A stretch of DNA of 64,000 nucleotides from CAINVV01 sp037137375 (GCA_037137375.1 JBAXKJ010000016.1:1-64000); one strand, 5' to 3'; counted from the stretch's first letter, positions 26,531 to 36,481 are shown. Translations and numbers: made by a program. Notes: generated by a model from the letters alone, not told the origin.

Positions 26531-27592
26531 TTAAACATATTTAAAGTGTTCACCTATAATTCCCTGGATTTTCATTTCCTGCCAGAACCCATCTGGAAGA
26601 TCAGAAGCGATTACTTCCACATTCCTTCCTATGCGGGATGGTTTGCTTGGATTCAATGCCACTGCGCTAACCTGGGGCATGGCAATAGCAAATTTGAGAC
26701 AAGCGTCGCCCGGGTTTACGTTATATTTTTCGCATATGGTAAAGAACTTCTCACGCCAAACAAGTAATTTTTTGTCATACAGGTTTTCGGGATCAATTTT
26801 TCTATAATCGAAATAGTCACCTCCCGTCAGGAATCCAGCATTAAATATGGCAGAATTGATGATGCCAACGCCATCCCTGCTTATTCGTTCTATAAAATCA
26901 ATTATTTCGGGCGGATGGTGGTAGACCGTCAGCTTATTGGCAAACATGACCCAGTCAAATCTCACAAATTCATAAAGTTCTTTGATGGTAAGCCAGTCTT
27001 TGGCCCCAATTCCGACAGCCTTCACTTCTCCCCTATCCTTTAATTCGAATAATGCCTTATAAGCTTGAAGTACATCGCTAAGCCTTTTTGCCCGATCTTC
27101 GGGCCCTTTTGCTGCAAAGAGATATTCATCGGGATCATGAACCGAAACTACCTGCGGTTGGTAATAGCCGCCGAGTAGTTCGCATCCCTGCTCCCAGCAA
27201 TCAATAATTCCCTGATAACTGATCTTCTGAACTGCGTCATTCTTTAGATTAGCCCATGCACCGGGTTCAAAAGTGGGTTCGCTGGTAGTCAGGGGAACTC
27301 TGTACCAGCCAAGTTTATTGCTGATAATAATATCTTCCCTTTTAATTCCCAACTCCTTCAACCCCTTACCAATCACCTCCAGTGCAAGACCAGCGCCGTA
27401 TTTGCCAGCACAATCAATCATTGGGGCTGAAGACGAAACTTCAAACCATTTTTCCATGATTTGCAGTTTAACCTCCCAGGATAATTCGTGGTATAAATTA
27501 CCCATGAAACTCGTTCCATAGATAATTTGAGGCACAGAAAGTCCGGTTTTTCCGAAACTTCTGCTGGTTTCAAAAGATTGATCGGTGCTCAT
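26531..27592 (-). CDS. Aldo/keto reductase, L-fucose (D-threo-aldose) dehydrogenase-like
   Basis: A 353-residue AKR from the methionine at 27592; the ORF is open 7 codons further. The catalytic Tyr is in IDCAGKYGAG, Lys in ISNKLGWYR and His in VVSVHDPDEY. NAD(P) binding is near the C-terminus (NPSKPSRIGRNVEV). The long insert and the pairing with a lactonase match the L-fucose 1-dehydrogenases that open the oxidative pathway. It lies 4 nt after the permease stop. Confidence 0.8.
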   Translation of the reverse strand: MSTDQSFETSRSFGKTGLSVPQIIYGTSFMGNLYHELSWEVKLQIMEKWFEVSSSAPMIDCAGKYGAGLALEVIGKGLKELGIKREDIIISNKLGWYRVPLTTSEPTFEPGAWANLKNDAVQKISYQGIIDCWEQGCELLGGYYQPQVVSVHDPDEYLFAAKGPEDRAKRLSDVLQAYKALFELKDRGEVKAVGIGAKDWLTIKELYEFVRFDWVMFANKLTVYHHPPEIIDFIERISRDGVGIINSAIFNAGFLTGGDYFDYRKIDPENLYDKKLLVWREKFFTICEKYNVNPGDACLKFAIAMPQVSAVALNPSKPSRIGRNVEVIASDLPDGFWQEMKIQGIIGEHFKYV

Positions 27593-27596
27593 ACCA

Positions 27597-29219
27597 TTAA
27601 TGTCCAGTTCCAATCTTTACTCCGCTTACACCGTCTGAACCACTGAGTTTTGTCCAGAAGAATCCATACAGCGCAATCACAATAAAACAGGCGGCAGGAA
27701 CGACGTAGCCTGCAGACATTCCATCTGCGTCGGCTATTGCCCCCATTACTTTGGGCAGCACAGCTCCACCCATAATGGCCATGACAATAAATGAAGAGGC
27801 CAATTTTGATCTTTCTCCCAATCCAAAGATCCCAAGCGAAAAGATAGTTGGGAACATGATTGACATGAAGAAGAAGCTAAGGAATACCGCCAATACGGAT
27901 ACCCATCCCAGTTTGGAAACAATAACGATCATTAAGATCACGTTAATTAATGCATACAATCCCAGCATTTTATGTGCCTTGGTAACCCTTAAGATAAACG
28001 AGCCCGAAAAACGGCCTAAGAGGAACAGTGGGAATGCCATCCACGACATGAGAGATGTAGCGCCCTTCTCTGTGAGGAAATAGGCACCATTCCTAAGAAT
28101 TGAACCATTGTCGCCGCCAATAAACCAGCTCGATTTCAAGCTTTCACCAATAGCTGGAACCTCTTCGACCATGTAATTGATAAAGAAACTGAATATACCT
28201 GCCTGTGCGGCCACATATAGAAACTGTGAGATCGTCGCACCGGTAAAATGAGGAGCGGACCAAATGCTATTTTCGTGAATCAGTTTTTCCCTTTTCAGGG
28301 TGATAAAGGCAATTGAAGACACCCCTGCTATGACAGTCACGACATCGAATACAATGGCCAATGTGTGGTTTACTGCTAACATGGCTGTAGGATTGGAAAG
28401 GGTTGCCCGGTCCATGTAAATTAATTGGGCAAAGAAGCGGAAAATCATGCCAATGGCAAAACTGAACAATATGGCACAAACATATAAGAGGATTGTTGAC
28501 AAAATGGGTTGCTGTGCAAATACGTTGTGTGTGGTCGTATTATTATCCGTCTTGTTATTCTCATTTTCAACAATTTCGGGCATCTTGCTCTTATAAAATG
28601 CGAAAATCAATACTGAAATAATAAGTGCCAATGCAACATACGGTATCCACATTGTTTTATGCGCAATCTCCGCATTTTGCTGAGCGGAAAGCGTGACGTC
28701 GGAATGGTAAAAATATAATCCTCCAATATATGGCGCAATTGGCCACCCAATGGCATTGAAAGATTGAGCCAGATTAATACGGGATGCCGCATATTGGGGA
28801 TGTCCCAAGACCGTGGTATAAGGATTAGCAACGGTTTCGAGGAATGAAAAACCCATGGCAACTAAACAAACGCCAAGGAGAACCGCCCAAAAACCGTCGA
28901 TCTTAGTGGCTGGATAAAACCATAAGCAGCCAACCGCCGCTAAACTCAGTCCTAAAATAATCCCCCATTTATATCCAAGTTTATGAATAAACCATCCGGC
29001 AGGTAATGCCATGAAAAAATAGCCCAGATAATGTGAGAACTGAACATTTGCCGAGTCAGCTTTTGTCAGGTGGTAAAAATCCTGAAAATGCTTGTCCATG
29101 GTATCTATCAAGCTATTTCCAACCGCCCATAAAGTAAAAAGAAGCGCAACCAGGAAGAAAATTACTACGTGGTTTCTTCCGTCTTCAGTGGTAAAAAGAC
29201 CCTTTTTTGTTCTTTCCAT
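27597..29219 (-). CDS. Fucose permease-type MFS sugar transporter
   Basis: A 540-residue major facilitator with about 12 hydrophobic segments. It resembles the FucP/GlcP branch (VVIFFLVALLFTLWAVGNSL, then GYFFMALPAGWFIHKLGYKW and SFLETVANPYTTVLG). FucP imports L-fucose with protons. A long central loop (about 215-235) is Asn/Thr rich. It is the first gene of the catabolic run and is preceded by candidate operators. Confidence 0.87.
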   Translation of the reverse strand: MERTKKGLFTTEDGRNHVVIFFLVALLFTLWAVGNSLIDTMDKHFQDFYHLTKADSANVQFSHYLGYFFMALPAGWFIHKLGYKWGIILGLSLAAVGCLWFYPATKIDGFWAVLLGVCLVAMGFSFLETVANPYTTVLGHPQYAASRINLAQSFNAIGWPIAPYIGGLYFYHSDVTLSAQQNAEIAHKTMWIPYVALALIISVLIFAFYKSKMPEIVENENNKTDNNTTTHNVFAQQPILSTILLYVCAILFSFAIGMIFRFFAQLIYMDRATLSNPTAMLAVNHTLAIVFDVVTVIAGVSSIAFITLKREKLIHENSIWSAPHFTGATISQFLYVAAQAGIFSFFINYMVEEVPAIGESLKSSWFIGGDNGSILRNGAYFLTEKGATSLMSWMAFPLFLLGRFSGSFILRVTKAHKMLGLYALINVILMIVIVSKLGWVSVLAVFLSFFFMSIMFPTIFSLGIFGLGERSKLASSFIVMAIMGGAVLPKVMGAIADADGMSAGYVVPAACFIVIALYGFFWTKLSGSDGVSGVKIGTGH

Positions 29220-29293
29220 TTCTTAAAGAATAAGTATTTATTAATCAGCATTTCAAAAATCATGAATCTATTCCGTTTTGCCAAATTACGAAT

Positions 29294-29310
29294 GCTTTGC
29301 AAAGCTTTGC
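29294..29310. promoter_or_regulatory. Overlapping palindromes upstream of the permease (candidate operator)
   Basis: GCTTTGCAAAGCTTTGC contains two overlapping perfect 12-bp palindromes: GCTTTGCAAAGC (29294-29305) and GCAAAGCTTTGC (29299-29310). It lies about 75 bp upstream of the permease start. A second imperfect palindrome, ATGTTCTATAACAT, is at 29322-29335. LacI-family proteins bind such even palindromes, so the nearby LacI protein is a candidate, by inference only. Confidence 0.4.
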
Positions 29311-29373
29311 GGAACAAAAAAAATGTTCTATAACATATAAACACCCCTTCTGATTTTCTTCATTTGGCACATA

Positions 29374-29402
29374 ATAAAAGTGCCACCCCTGAGGATGGCA
29401 CT
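29374..29402 (-). terminator. Terminator after the heparinase pair
   Basis: On the minus strand the stem AGTGCCA/TGGCACT (29402-29396 with 29386-29380) is followed by TTTTATTAT, as in an intrinsic terminator. It separates the heparinase II/III pair from the permease operon. Confidence 0.65.
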
Positions 29403-29422
29403 ATATCATGTTTGAAACAATC

Positions 29423-31393
29423 CTATTTCGCTTTTGAAAAGACAACTTCCTGTCCACCGGAAAGGCCAGCCTTAACAAATTCCATTTTCACCTGGGTTAC
29501 TCCCATTGGCCAATATCTTCTTAACCCTTTATCTTTCACTTCGATAAGATTTATCACAGGTCTTACGATTTTGGGATTATAGGTCATGTTCAATACGAAA
29601 CCGTCCCCGGTAAAGGAAAGTAATCCTGGCTTTACCTCGGCAACCTTGCAATAGGTGATGAGATTCGAACTTGTCTTGGCATCAGAGGCGTTATTAAGTT
29701 CGTATTTATCCTTGATTGTGAAGCTCTTACCCCGGTTCAGCACATAACTGCGGACCCAGCTTTTTACGTTGGCTTGTTTTGGGTACGCACCTGCAATATC
29801 CGTCGAAAAAGTTGCAGACTTGGCATTAGCAGAAAAAGTTGAATTTTTTGCTTTAAATGCGCCTCCATCCTTTTGATCTATTCCATTGATAACAGGAAGG
29901 TTGTGAAAACCTGACTGCATCGTCCAAATCTCATAGCGCCTTGAACTGAAGGTCTTGGCTGTATATTCCTCCCGACCCACATCGATCAGGCAAGGCTTTC
30001 CGTCAAAATACATCAGGCAGGATCCCACATCGTTGTGATTATGACTCTCGGCGTTAAATCCACCTTTGGCGCCGAAAAAGAATCCTTTGAAGCTGCCTTC
30101 CACATCGCGTGCTCCGGCAACTTCTGTGTCGGGAAGCCAAAAATCTGCCACCAGGGCCTCCTTGGCCTCGGCCGACTTGATCTCATTCATAAGCGTCAGG
30201 TTGCGGATCTGATCGCCAATCTTCCCTCCCATCGAATGTTCGCCCCAGTTGCCAAGTTTAGCTAGATAGGCTCCAAACTGCTGCATCTTAGGATCTTTTA
30301 TGGCCTTACCATATCTGTAAACGGCAGAAGCATTCCCCCCCGTTGTCGCATCTGCATCAGCAAAATTGATAAAATAGGGTGCATGAATATTGACCTGGTA
30401 AAAATATTTCCCGATATTTTGTACCAGCGGATTTCCAAAAACATCAAATTTTCCGTTGGTAATATTCTTGAATATCTCGAGACTTTCATACAACAATGCG
30501 CCCGCTGCCCCCCAATAGGATGGTCCTTCATCACAGCCGCCATCATCCGAATAGCCATTCAGAAATTTGTCCAGCGAATTGATGATTTTTTGCACTTCGG
30601 CGACCTTCTTACCAGGATCGCTTTCAATCAGCAGGTAACTGTTTAGCATGTTATTGTTAATCCAGGGGTTCCAATTGTTAGGTCTTCCACCCTTAAATCC
30701 CATGTAACCAAAGTCATCCCTTTCGAAATAGGGCTTCAGGGATTTATTGGTGATCTCCTGTTTCAGCCGCTTTGAAATCAGTGGATGAACCTTGTCAAAT
30801 TCCTCTTTAAAGAGGTATAACGTCCACGACAAATTGTTCGTAATCTCGCCAACCCCCAAATCAATGATAGGTTCATTGACATCAGGAAGTCCGGTTCCCG
30901 CCTTCTGTGCGCCAAGATGGGCCGACCATCCCCACCAGGTCTGTTCGCTGAAATACCAGACCGCATTGATAATCTGATCCCTGAAACGACCTTTGCCTTC
31001 TACCAATTCCCCCATGACCAGGGTGGTCAAAGCATTGCTGCAGGCTGCATACGCGCCCTGACGGCGATCGCCCGATCGGATAAATTCCAGGTAATCGGTG
31101 GCTTTCACAACCGGCCAGTTATAATCAAGATAACCCTCAGCCTTAGAAATATATTCTTGTCTGATATTCTCGGGAAGTCCCGCCCAAAATTGCCTGTTCT
31201 TATAATCTGGAAATTTGTTCCACGAATTATCTGTAATCATAACCTGGGCAAGGTTGATGGCTTTGGCTTCGTTGGCCAAAATATTTCTTTCCTTGTTGGT
31301 GAGTACTGCTTTCACCGGAAGGGAAACAGAAAATAGAACCAGCGTGACCAGTAAAAGGACCAGAGGTTTCACCGTAAATTGAAATCTTTTCAT
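29423..31393 (-). CDS. Heparinase II/III-like polysaccharide lyase
   Basis: A 656-residue exported protein (signal about 1-30, ending VKAVL). An alpha-toroid domain occupies about 40-400 (WNPWINNNMLNSYLLIE, CDEGPSYWGAAGALLYESLE), then a beta-sandwich containing SHNHNDVGSCLMYFDGKPCL, the heparinase II/III-like motif with candidate catalytic His. The family cleaves acidic glycans such as heparin or alginate by beta-elimination. It lies 11 nt after the other heparinase-like gene. Substrate unknown. Confidence 0.8.
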   Translation of the reverse strand: MKRFQFTVKPLVLLLVTLVLFSVSLPVKAVLTNKERNILANEAKAINLAQVMITDNSWNKFPDYKNRQFWAGLPENIRQEYISKAEGYLDYNWPVVKATDYLEFIRSGDRRQGAYAACSNALTTLVMGELVEGKGRFRDQIINAVWYFSEQTWWGWSAHLGAQKAGTGLPDVNEPIIDLGVGEITNNLSWTLYLFKEEFDKVHPLISKRLKQEITNKSLKPYFERDDFGYMGFKGGRPNNWNPWINNNMLNSYLLIESDPGKKVAEVQKIINSLDKFLNGYSDDGGCDEGPSYWGAAGALLYESLEIFKNITNGKFDVFGNPLVQNIGKYFYQVNIHAPYFINFADADATTGGNASAVYRYGKAIKDPKMQQFGAYLAKLGNWGEHSMGGKIGDQIRNLTLMNEIKSAEAKEALVADFWLPDTEVAGARDVEGSFKGFFFGAKGGFNAESHNHNDVGSCLMYFDGKPCLIDVGREEYTAKTFSSRRYEIWTMQSGFHNLPVINGIDQKDGGAFKAKNSTFSANAKSATFSTDIAGAYPKQANVKSWVRSYVLNRGKSFTIKDKYELNNASDAKTSSNLITYCKVAEVKPGLLSFTGDGFVLNMTYNPKIVRPVINLIEVKDKGLRRYWPMGVTQVKMEFVKAGLSGGQEVVFSKAK

Positions 31394-31404
31394 TGCTTAA
31401 ATTT

Positions 31405-33306
31405 TTAGTTTTTTACAGGAATACCTGAAAGTCTGACTTTAATCGTTCCGGAACCATTGGCCAGCGTCCAGGCAGGAATACGAAACTCAATTCTTTTGAG
31501 CCCCTTGATTTGCCTGTCGAGTTTGAGCGGAGCTGGATATAATGAGATGACACTCAGCTTCAGATCCGGAGTGGAAAGATTCTCCAGCTTCAGTGATTTC
31601 CCCTCCTGATGCAGAATTGCTCCACCAGGAACGACTTCAACATCGGCTGTAGTCATGAGTTGCCAGGTGATACTTTTCGTTTTCGCAGTTGTCTGCAGTT
31701 GGTCTTCAATGACCATGGAAGTCGGACTGTCTTTGGTGAATTTCCTGACAACACTCTTCATGTTTTCGCCATATACTGCTGAGATATTGAAGGTCGCTTC
31801 CGGCTGGTCACCGTCTTTGAAACTGGCCAAAGGGGCGAAACCGTTGTTGACAAACAATGCATCGTTTACGGAGATGGTGCTATGACCAAAATTATTCTTG
31901 GACAATAACGTCCATCTCTGGCAATCCTGACACATTCCCCAGAGGTCAAATCCGGTCTGCTCTATTTCATTGTAGCTCTGGTTGCCCGGATCGATGACCC
32001 AGCGCACACCGTTCAGTTCAAAAACGAATGATCCGGCGTCCATATTACCATGACTGGTGGTGCCTCTTCCGCCCTTGCCACCAAAATAAAATCCGTTTTT
32101 ATCATTTTCCCCACCTGTAAATATTACGATCGGGTTGTCACCTTCACCTTTCCAGGCTGTAGGAATCTTACCCTCTGTTTTTTCCTGGTACTGGGACATC
32201 CATACCAGCGCAGCGCCTGAAATCCTGGATAGCTCACCCAGATCAGCCGTCGGGCGCAGGAACCTCTCCTTTTCAAAAAACGCCTTGTTGCCGGTCTTGG
32301 CAGCAAACCACGCCAGGGTAACGTCCCCACCCGCACTTCTCTTATCCCCACAATCCGCATAATTGAAATACCAACCGCTTGGGGTGTTCGTCAGTACCCT
32401 GAAAACTGCACTTGATTTAAATGCCGGATAATCGGCCAGACCGAAATCAGTTCCAAAAGCGCTTTCCAGCATGGCTGAAGTCATGACAGAGAAACTGGTT
32501 CCATAACCCCAATAGGTCGAACCTTCCGGATAAACGCCGTCAGGAGAATATTCAACCAGGGCATGAACCATTCCATCCAGCCCCCGGCTGATCGTTTTGG
32601 CAGCCAGTTTGGGGTCCTTTTCCGCAATAGCAAGAGAAGCCGCAATCATCCCGCCGTTACATACCTGGTTCCAGTTGTTGGTTCCATTAACCCAGCTAAG
32701 ATTCTTCCCATCGGCAGGCCAGCTTGGCTTGATTCCCTTTTCAATCAAAGAGTTAATAGCCAAATCTTTGGTCGCGGCAGGAAGTGCTCCGGCAGTCCAG
32801 TCTAAAGCGATAGACACAGCCATAGACATTTCAGCTACATCCAGAAAATGAGAAGGATTCCAGTCCTTAAAATTGCAGACGGCCAAAACCTCCTTATTAA
32901 TTCTTGCCAGGATTTTGGAATCACCTTCCATCGCATAAACCATCCCAAGCATGTTGATCCTGTAAAGCATCTCCCTTGAAACGCCCAACAATCGGCGACC
33001 TTCCAGTTTCCGCTCCAGCAAGGGTTTGTTCTGAATCTGAGCAGCATTCAAAACAATTGAATGATACATGTTTTTTATAACCGGATCCGATTTAATTTTC
33101 TTCTTTAGGTTACTCTTGTTTACAGTATTTAGTACCAGTCGGGGATGGGATTTCCTCAAATTAGTCTTTAAATACTCAACAGTGATAGGGTTTTGCAACT
33201 TCGGGATCTCCTTTTCTTTTGGGAGTGGAGTGTTTACTTGCGCAAAAGCGGGCGCCAAAAACGCCAGGCATAAGAGGCCTGTTAAACAACTGATTCTGAT
33301 TCTCAT
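31405..33306 (-). CDS. Heparinase II/III-like polysaccharide lyase (second)
   Basis: A 633-residue exported protein (signal about 1-22, ending PAFAQ). It has an alpha-toroid domain (NGTNNWNQVCNGGMIAASLA near 210, PEGSTYWGYGTSFSVMTSAM near 260) and a C-terminal sandwich with TSHGNMDAGSFVFELNGVRW. It is not closely similar to its neighbour. First gene of its operon and divergent from the LacI regulator gene, which may control it. Confidence 0.8.
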   Translation of the reverse strand: MRIRISCLTGLLCLAFLAPAFAQVNTPLPKEKEIPKLQNPITVEYLKTNLRKSHPRLVLNTVNKSNLKKKIKSDPVIKNMYHSIVLNAAQIQNKPLLERKLEGRRLLGVSREMLYRINMLGMVYAMEGDSKILARINKEVLAVCNFKDWNPSHFLDVAEMSMAVSIALDWTAGALPAATKDLAINSLIEKGIKPSWPADGKNLSWVNGTNNWNQVCNGGMIAASLAIAEKDPKLAAKTISRGLDGMVHALVEYSPDGVYPEGSTYWGYGTSFSVMTSAMLESAFGTDFGLADYPAFKSSAVFRVLTNTPSGWYFNYADCGDKRSAGGDVTLAWFAAKTGNKAFFEKERFLRPTADLGELSRISGAALVWMSQYQEKTEGKIPTAWKGEGDNPIVIFTGGENDKNGFYFGGKGGRGTTSHGNMDAGSFVFELNGVRWVIDPGNQSYNEIEQTGFDLWGMCQDCQRWTLLSKNNFGHSTISVNDALFVNNGFAPLASFKDGDQPEATFNISAVYGENMKSVVRKFTKDSPTSMVIEDQLQTTAKTKSITWQLMTTADVEVVPGGAILHQEGKSLKLENLSTPDLKLSVISLYPAPLKLDRQIKGLKRIEFRIPAWTLANGSGTIKVRLSGIPVKN

Positions 33307-33451
33307 CCTGATATTTATTTAATGATTGGAATGGGGTCACGAGTGAGCGTCTCATCCGTGATTATACAAAAGGAAAGATAAAAAAAAAGATATTATAATC
33401 AAGCCCTAAATATAAAATATCAATAACCATAGCTAAGCCGCAATAGAAACC

Positions 33452-33482
33452 TTGTTTAGAACGGAAATTTTTGATAATTTTC
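33452..33482 (+). promoter_or_regulatory. Candidate promoter of the LacI gene
   Basis: TTG (33452-33454), 20-nt spacer, then TAATTTTC (33475-33482), one mismatch from TAnnTTTG. Predicted start is near 33489, 36 nt before the ATG. Confidence 0.35.
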
Positions 33483-33524
33483 GCATGGAACTTCAAAAAA
33501 ATTCACTTTCAATATTCTTGATCA

Positions 33525-34547
33525 ATGGTCAAACGAAGAATCTCGCTCAAAGACATTGCGAAGGAATTAGGGATCTCAATTTCTACTGTTTCAAGAGGGC
33601 TCAAGGATCATCCGGCTATCAGCAGAGAAATGATTTCCCGAATAAAAGAAGTTGCAGGAATGCTCCAATATACTCCTAATCCATTGGCCATGGGATTATT
33701 AAAACAGGAGACCAAAATGATTGGAGTCATCGTTCCTGATCTGGTTACCCATTTTTACTCATCCATTATTTCAGGGATTGAAGAATATGCCAAAAGCAAA
33801 GGCTATTTTATTTTGCTATCCTCCTCCTATGAATCGCTTTCAAAGGAGATCGAGTCTGTCTCTAACCTTCTGAAGGCAAGGGTGGATGGAATGATTGTCT
33901 GTCTGAGCAAGGAAACAGACAGGTTTGAACACTTCAAGAATTTGGTTGACAATGAGATACCATTAGTATTTTTCGACCGTGTGTGCATGACAGATTTGGT
34001 TCCTTGTGTCGAAATTGATAACAGGGAGGCAGTCATCGGCATTATCTCTCATTTAAGCCGGGAGGGCTATAAACGCATCGCTTTTATTTCCGGGCCCACT
34101 CATCTCAACATTTCCCGCGACAGGAATAAAGGTTACCACGAAGGATTAAGGAAAGTTGGATTTGCATTCGATCCTGAATTATTGCGTTCCGGCAACATGG
34201 ATCGAGAGGATGCTGTACGGATTACGAACGAACTGCTGGCTTTGTCCGAGCCACCGGATGCCATCTTTGGTATCAATGACATGCTGGTTTTTGAGGTGAT
34301 GAAAGAACTCCGGAAGAAGGGGATAAAAATCCCTGAAGAGATAGGCCTGGTGGCCTTTGCCGATGAATTTCATGCGACCCTCGTTACTCCTCAGATTTCC
34401 TCTGTCGTCCATCCCACTTACGAAATAGGAACTAAGGCAGCAGAACTCTTCTTCAGAAAAATGGAGGATCCCGGATTTGCAGAAACCGTGATTCTGCAGA
34501 CGAAACTTGAGATTCGGGAGTCTTCCTGTCGATCTGGAAATGGTTGA
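33525..34547 (+). CDS. LacI-family transcriptional regulator
   Basis: A 340-residue regulator. The HTH is SLKDIAKELGISISTVSRGL (about 7-26), followed by the hinge helix NPLAMGLL. The periplasmic-binding-protein-like effector domain starts MIGVIVPDLVTHFYS. Likely ligand is a sugar or sugar acid of this locus. Divergent from the heparinase-like pair and convergent with fucI. Confidence 0.9.
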   Translation: MVKRRISLKDIAKELGISISTVSRGLKDHPAISREMISRIKEVAGMLQYTPNPLAMGLLKQETKMIGVIVPDLVTHFYSSIISGIEEYAKSKGYFILLSSSYESLSKEIESVSNLLKARVDGMIVCLSKETDRFEHFKNLVDNEIPLVFFDRVCMTDLVPCVEIDNREAVIGIISHLSREGYKRIAFISGPTHLNISRDRNKGYHEGLRKVGFAFDPELLRSGNMDREDAVRITNELLALSEPPDAIFGINDMLVFEVMKELRKKGIKIPEEIGLVAFADEFHATLVTPQISSVVHPTYEIGTKAAELFFRKMEDPGFAETVILQTKLEIRESSCRSGNG

Positions 34548-34592
34548 ATTTTCCGTCAGTATCATCTGAAGGTTCAGGTTCAATCCAATAAA

Positions 34593-34630
34593 CAAAGAGG
34601 CTGTCTCATCCATGTAAGACAGCCTCTTTG
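34593..34630. terminator. Bidirectional terminator between the LacI gene and fucI
   Basis: A perfect 14-bp inverted repeat (CAAAGAGGCTGTCT / AGACAGCCTCTTTG) with a 10-nt loop lies between the convergent genes. Short T-rich stretches flank it on both sides. Confidence 0.75.
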
Positions 34631-34690
34631 ATTATTAACTATTCCAAGCTAAATCCGAATCAGTTTCTTAGGAATATTCAGTTGTTTTAA

Positions 34691-36481
34691 TTAACGCGTC
34701 TTGCCATAGAGCGGCCCATAAGTATCACAGGCCCTGTAATCTGCCCCTTCCTTATCCATGCCAAAAGCGCTCCAGGCAGCAGGACGGAAGATCTTGCCCT
34801 CCTCAACATTGTGCATGCAAACAGGTATTCTCAGCATGGCAGCAAGAGAAATCAGATCGGCACCGATATGACCGTAGCTGATAGCACCGTGGTTGGCACC
34901 CCAATTGGCCATTACGCTGTATACATCTGCAAAAGGTCCGGAACCGGTCAGACGCGGAGCAAACCAGGTAGTTGGCCAAGTCGGACTGGTTCGTGCATCG
35001 AGAACGGAATGTATTTCATTGGGAAGATCGATGGTCCAGCCTTCCGCAATCTGCAAAACAGGCCCGATACCCTTGATCAGATTGATCCTGCTCATGGTCA
35101 CAGGCATCTCTCCCTCAGTCTTGAAATGAGAGGAATAACCGCCTCCGCGGAAATACCCCAAATCACCTGGGGCCCAGTCTGTAGCATCAAGACAAGCTTG
35201 CGCATCGGCTTCTGAAATTTCCCAGAATGGCTTCATGACAGACTTACCATCCTTCTTTTGTTTACCCGTCGCATCGAGTGTGGTAGATCCCGAATTGATC
35301 AGGTGAATAATTCCATTCGAAGCCTTGCCGTCCAATTTTTTACCCGTTACACGTTCGACTGATTCAGCGCTCCAATAAGTACGCACATCAGAGAATATCT
35401 GGGCTGTGTTGGTGAGCAGATGACCAAACAACATCGCGACACCGTTGAGTGAATCATTCTCGGTAGCAAAAACGAAGGCCTGACGAATGCCATTCCAGTC
35501 GAAAGAGGAGTTCAATATTGCCTCCATGAAATCCCCGTTAGGAAGATGATCGGTCCAGGCACGCTGTCCCTGGAATCCTCCAAAAATGGCATTATGACCC
35601 AAAGACTCTTCACCAAATCCCATTTCTTTTAGTTTCGGATTGCCAATCATAAGGTCGCGAGCCGACAGTGTCATCTTGACAACCATCTCCCACTCCCAGT
35701 CTTTGCGCTCCCTGGTCGACTGCTTATCAGGATCGTTGATGTCCCCGCCTTCTTTGCAATTCTTTTTTACCCAGGCAAGGGCCTTTTCATATTCTACTTG
35801 GTCGTAAATTCCTCTTTCGGCACGACGCACCAGCTCTGACATATCAATTACCTCCGTGCGAACCCCCAGATAATCCAGCAAAAATTCCTGATCAACATAG
35901 GATCCTGCAATACCCATCGACATACCGCCGAGGGAGAGGTAGGACTTATTTTTCATCTGAGCGACCGCCAGACCGGCCTTGACAAATCTTAATATTTTCT
36001 CTTTTACATCCTCCGGAATCGAGGTATCTTTTTTATCCTGAACATCATGACCATAGATCCCAAAAGCGGGAAGACCCTTCTGGGCATATCCTGCCAGGGC
36101 AGCTGCCAGGTACACTGCACCTGGGCGCTCAGTGCCATTGAAACCCCAAACTGCCTTAGGAATTAGCGGATCAGTATCCATCACTTCCGTGCCGTAACAC
36201 CAGCATGGAGAAACCGTCAGAGACACGCCAACGCCCGAACGTGCAAATTTCTCTGCACACATGGCCGCTTCCGCTACGCCACCAATCGTTGAATCGGCAA
36301 TGACACACTCAATTTTCTCCCCGTTCGGAAAACGAAGGTTCTCGCTAATTAGCGCTGCGGCAGCCTTTGCCATATTCATGGTCTGTTTTTCGAGGGATTC
36401 TCTTACTCCCTGAAGCCTGCCGTCAATGACAGGACGGATTCCCACCCTGGGAAGATCTCCGATTAATCTGTTTGTAGTCAT
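34691..36481 (-). CDS. fucI: L-fucose isomerase
   Basis: A 596-residue protein of full family length. Recognised from NRLIGDLPRVGIRPVIDGR at the N-terminus, SPCWCYGTEVMDTDPLIPKA, GMSMGIAGSYVDQEFLLDYL, HNAIFGGFQGQRAWTDH and the C-terminal WGANHGAISYGHIGADLI. It interconverts L-fucose and L-fuculose using Mn2+. No L-fuculokinase or fuculose-1-phosphate aldolase is in the window. It is transcribed divergently from the AraC regulator. Confidence 0.95.
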   Translation of the reverse strand: MTTNRLIGDLPRVGIRPVIDGRLQGVRESLEKQTMNMAKAAAALISENLRFPNGEKIECVIADSTIGGVAEAAMCAEKFARSGVGVSLTVSPCWCYGTEVMDTDPLIPKAVWGFNGTERPGAVYLAAALAGYAQKGLPAFGIYGHDVQDKKDTSIPEDVKEKILRFVKAGLAVAQMKNKSYLSLGGMSMGIAGSYVDQEFLLDYLGVRTEVIDMSELVRRAERGIYDQVEYEKALAWVKKNCKEGGDINDPDKQSTRERKDWEWEMVVKMTLSARDLMIGNPKLKEMGFGEESLGHNAIFGGFQGQRAWTDHLPNGDFMEAILNSSFDWNGIRQAFVFATENDSLNGVAMLFGHLLTNTAQIFSDVRTYWSAESVERVTGKKLDGKASNGIIHLINSGSTTLDATGKQKKDGKSVMKPFWEISEADAQACLDATDWAPGDLGYFRGGGYSSHFKTEGEMPVTMSRINLIKGIGPVLQIAEGWTIDLPNEIHSVLDARTSPTWPTTWFAPRLTGSGPFADVYSVMANWGANHGAISYGHIGADLISLAAMLRIPVCMHNVEEGKIFRPAAWSAFGMDKEGADYRACDTYGPLYGKTR

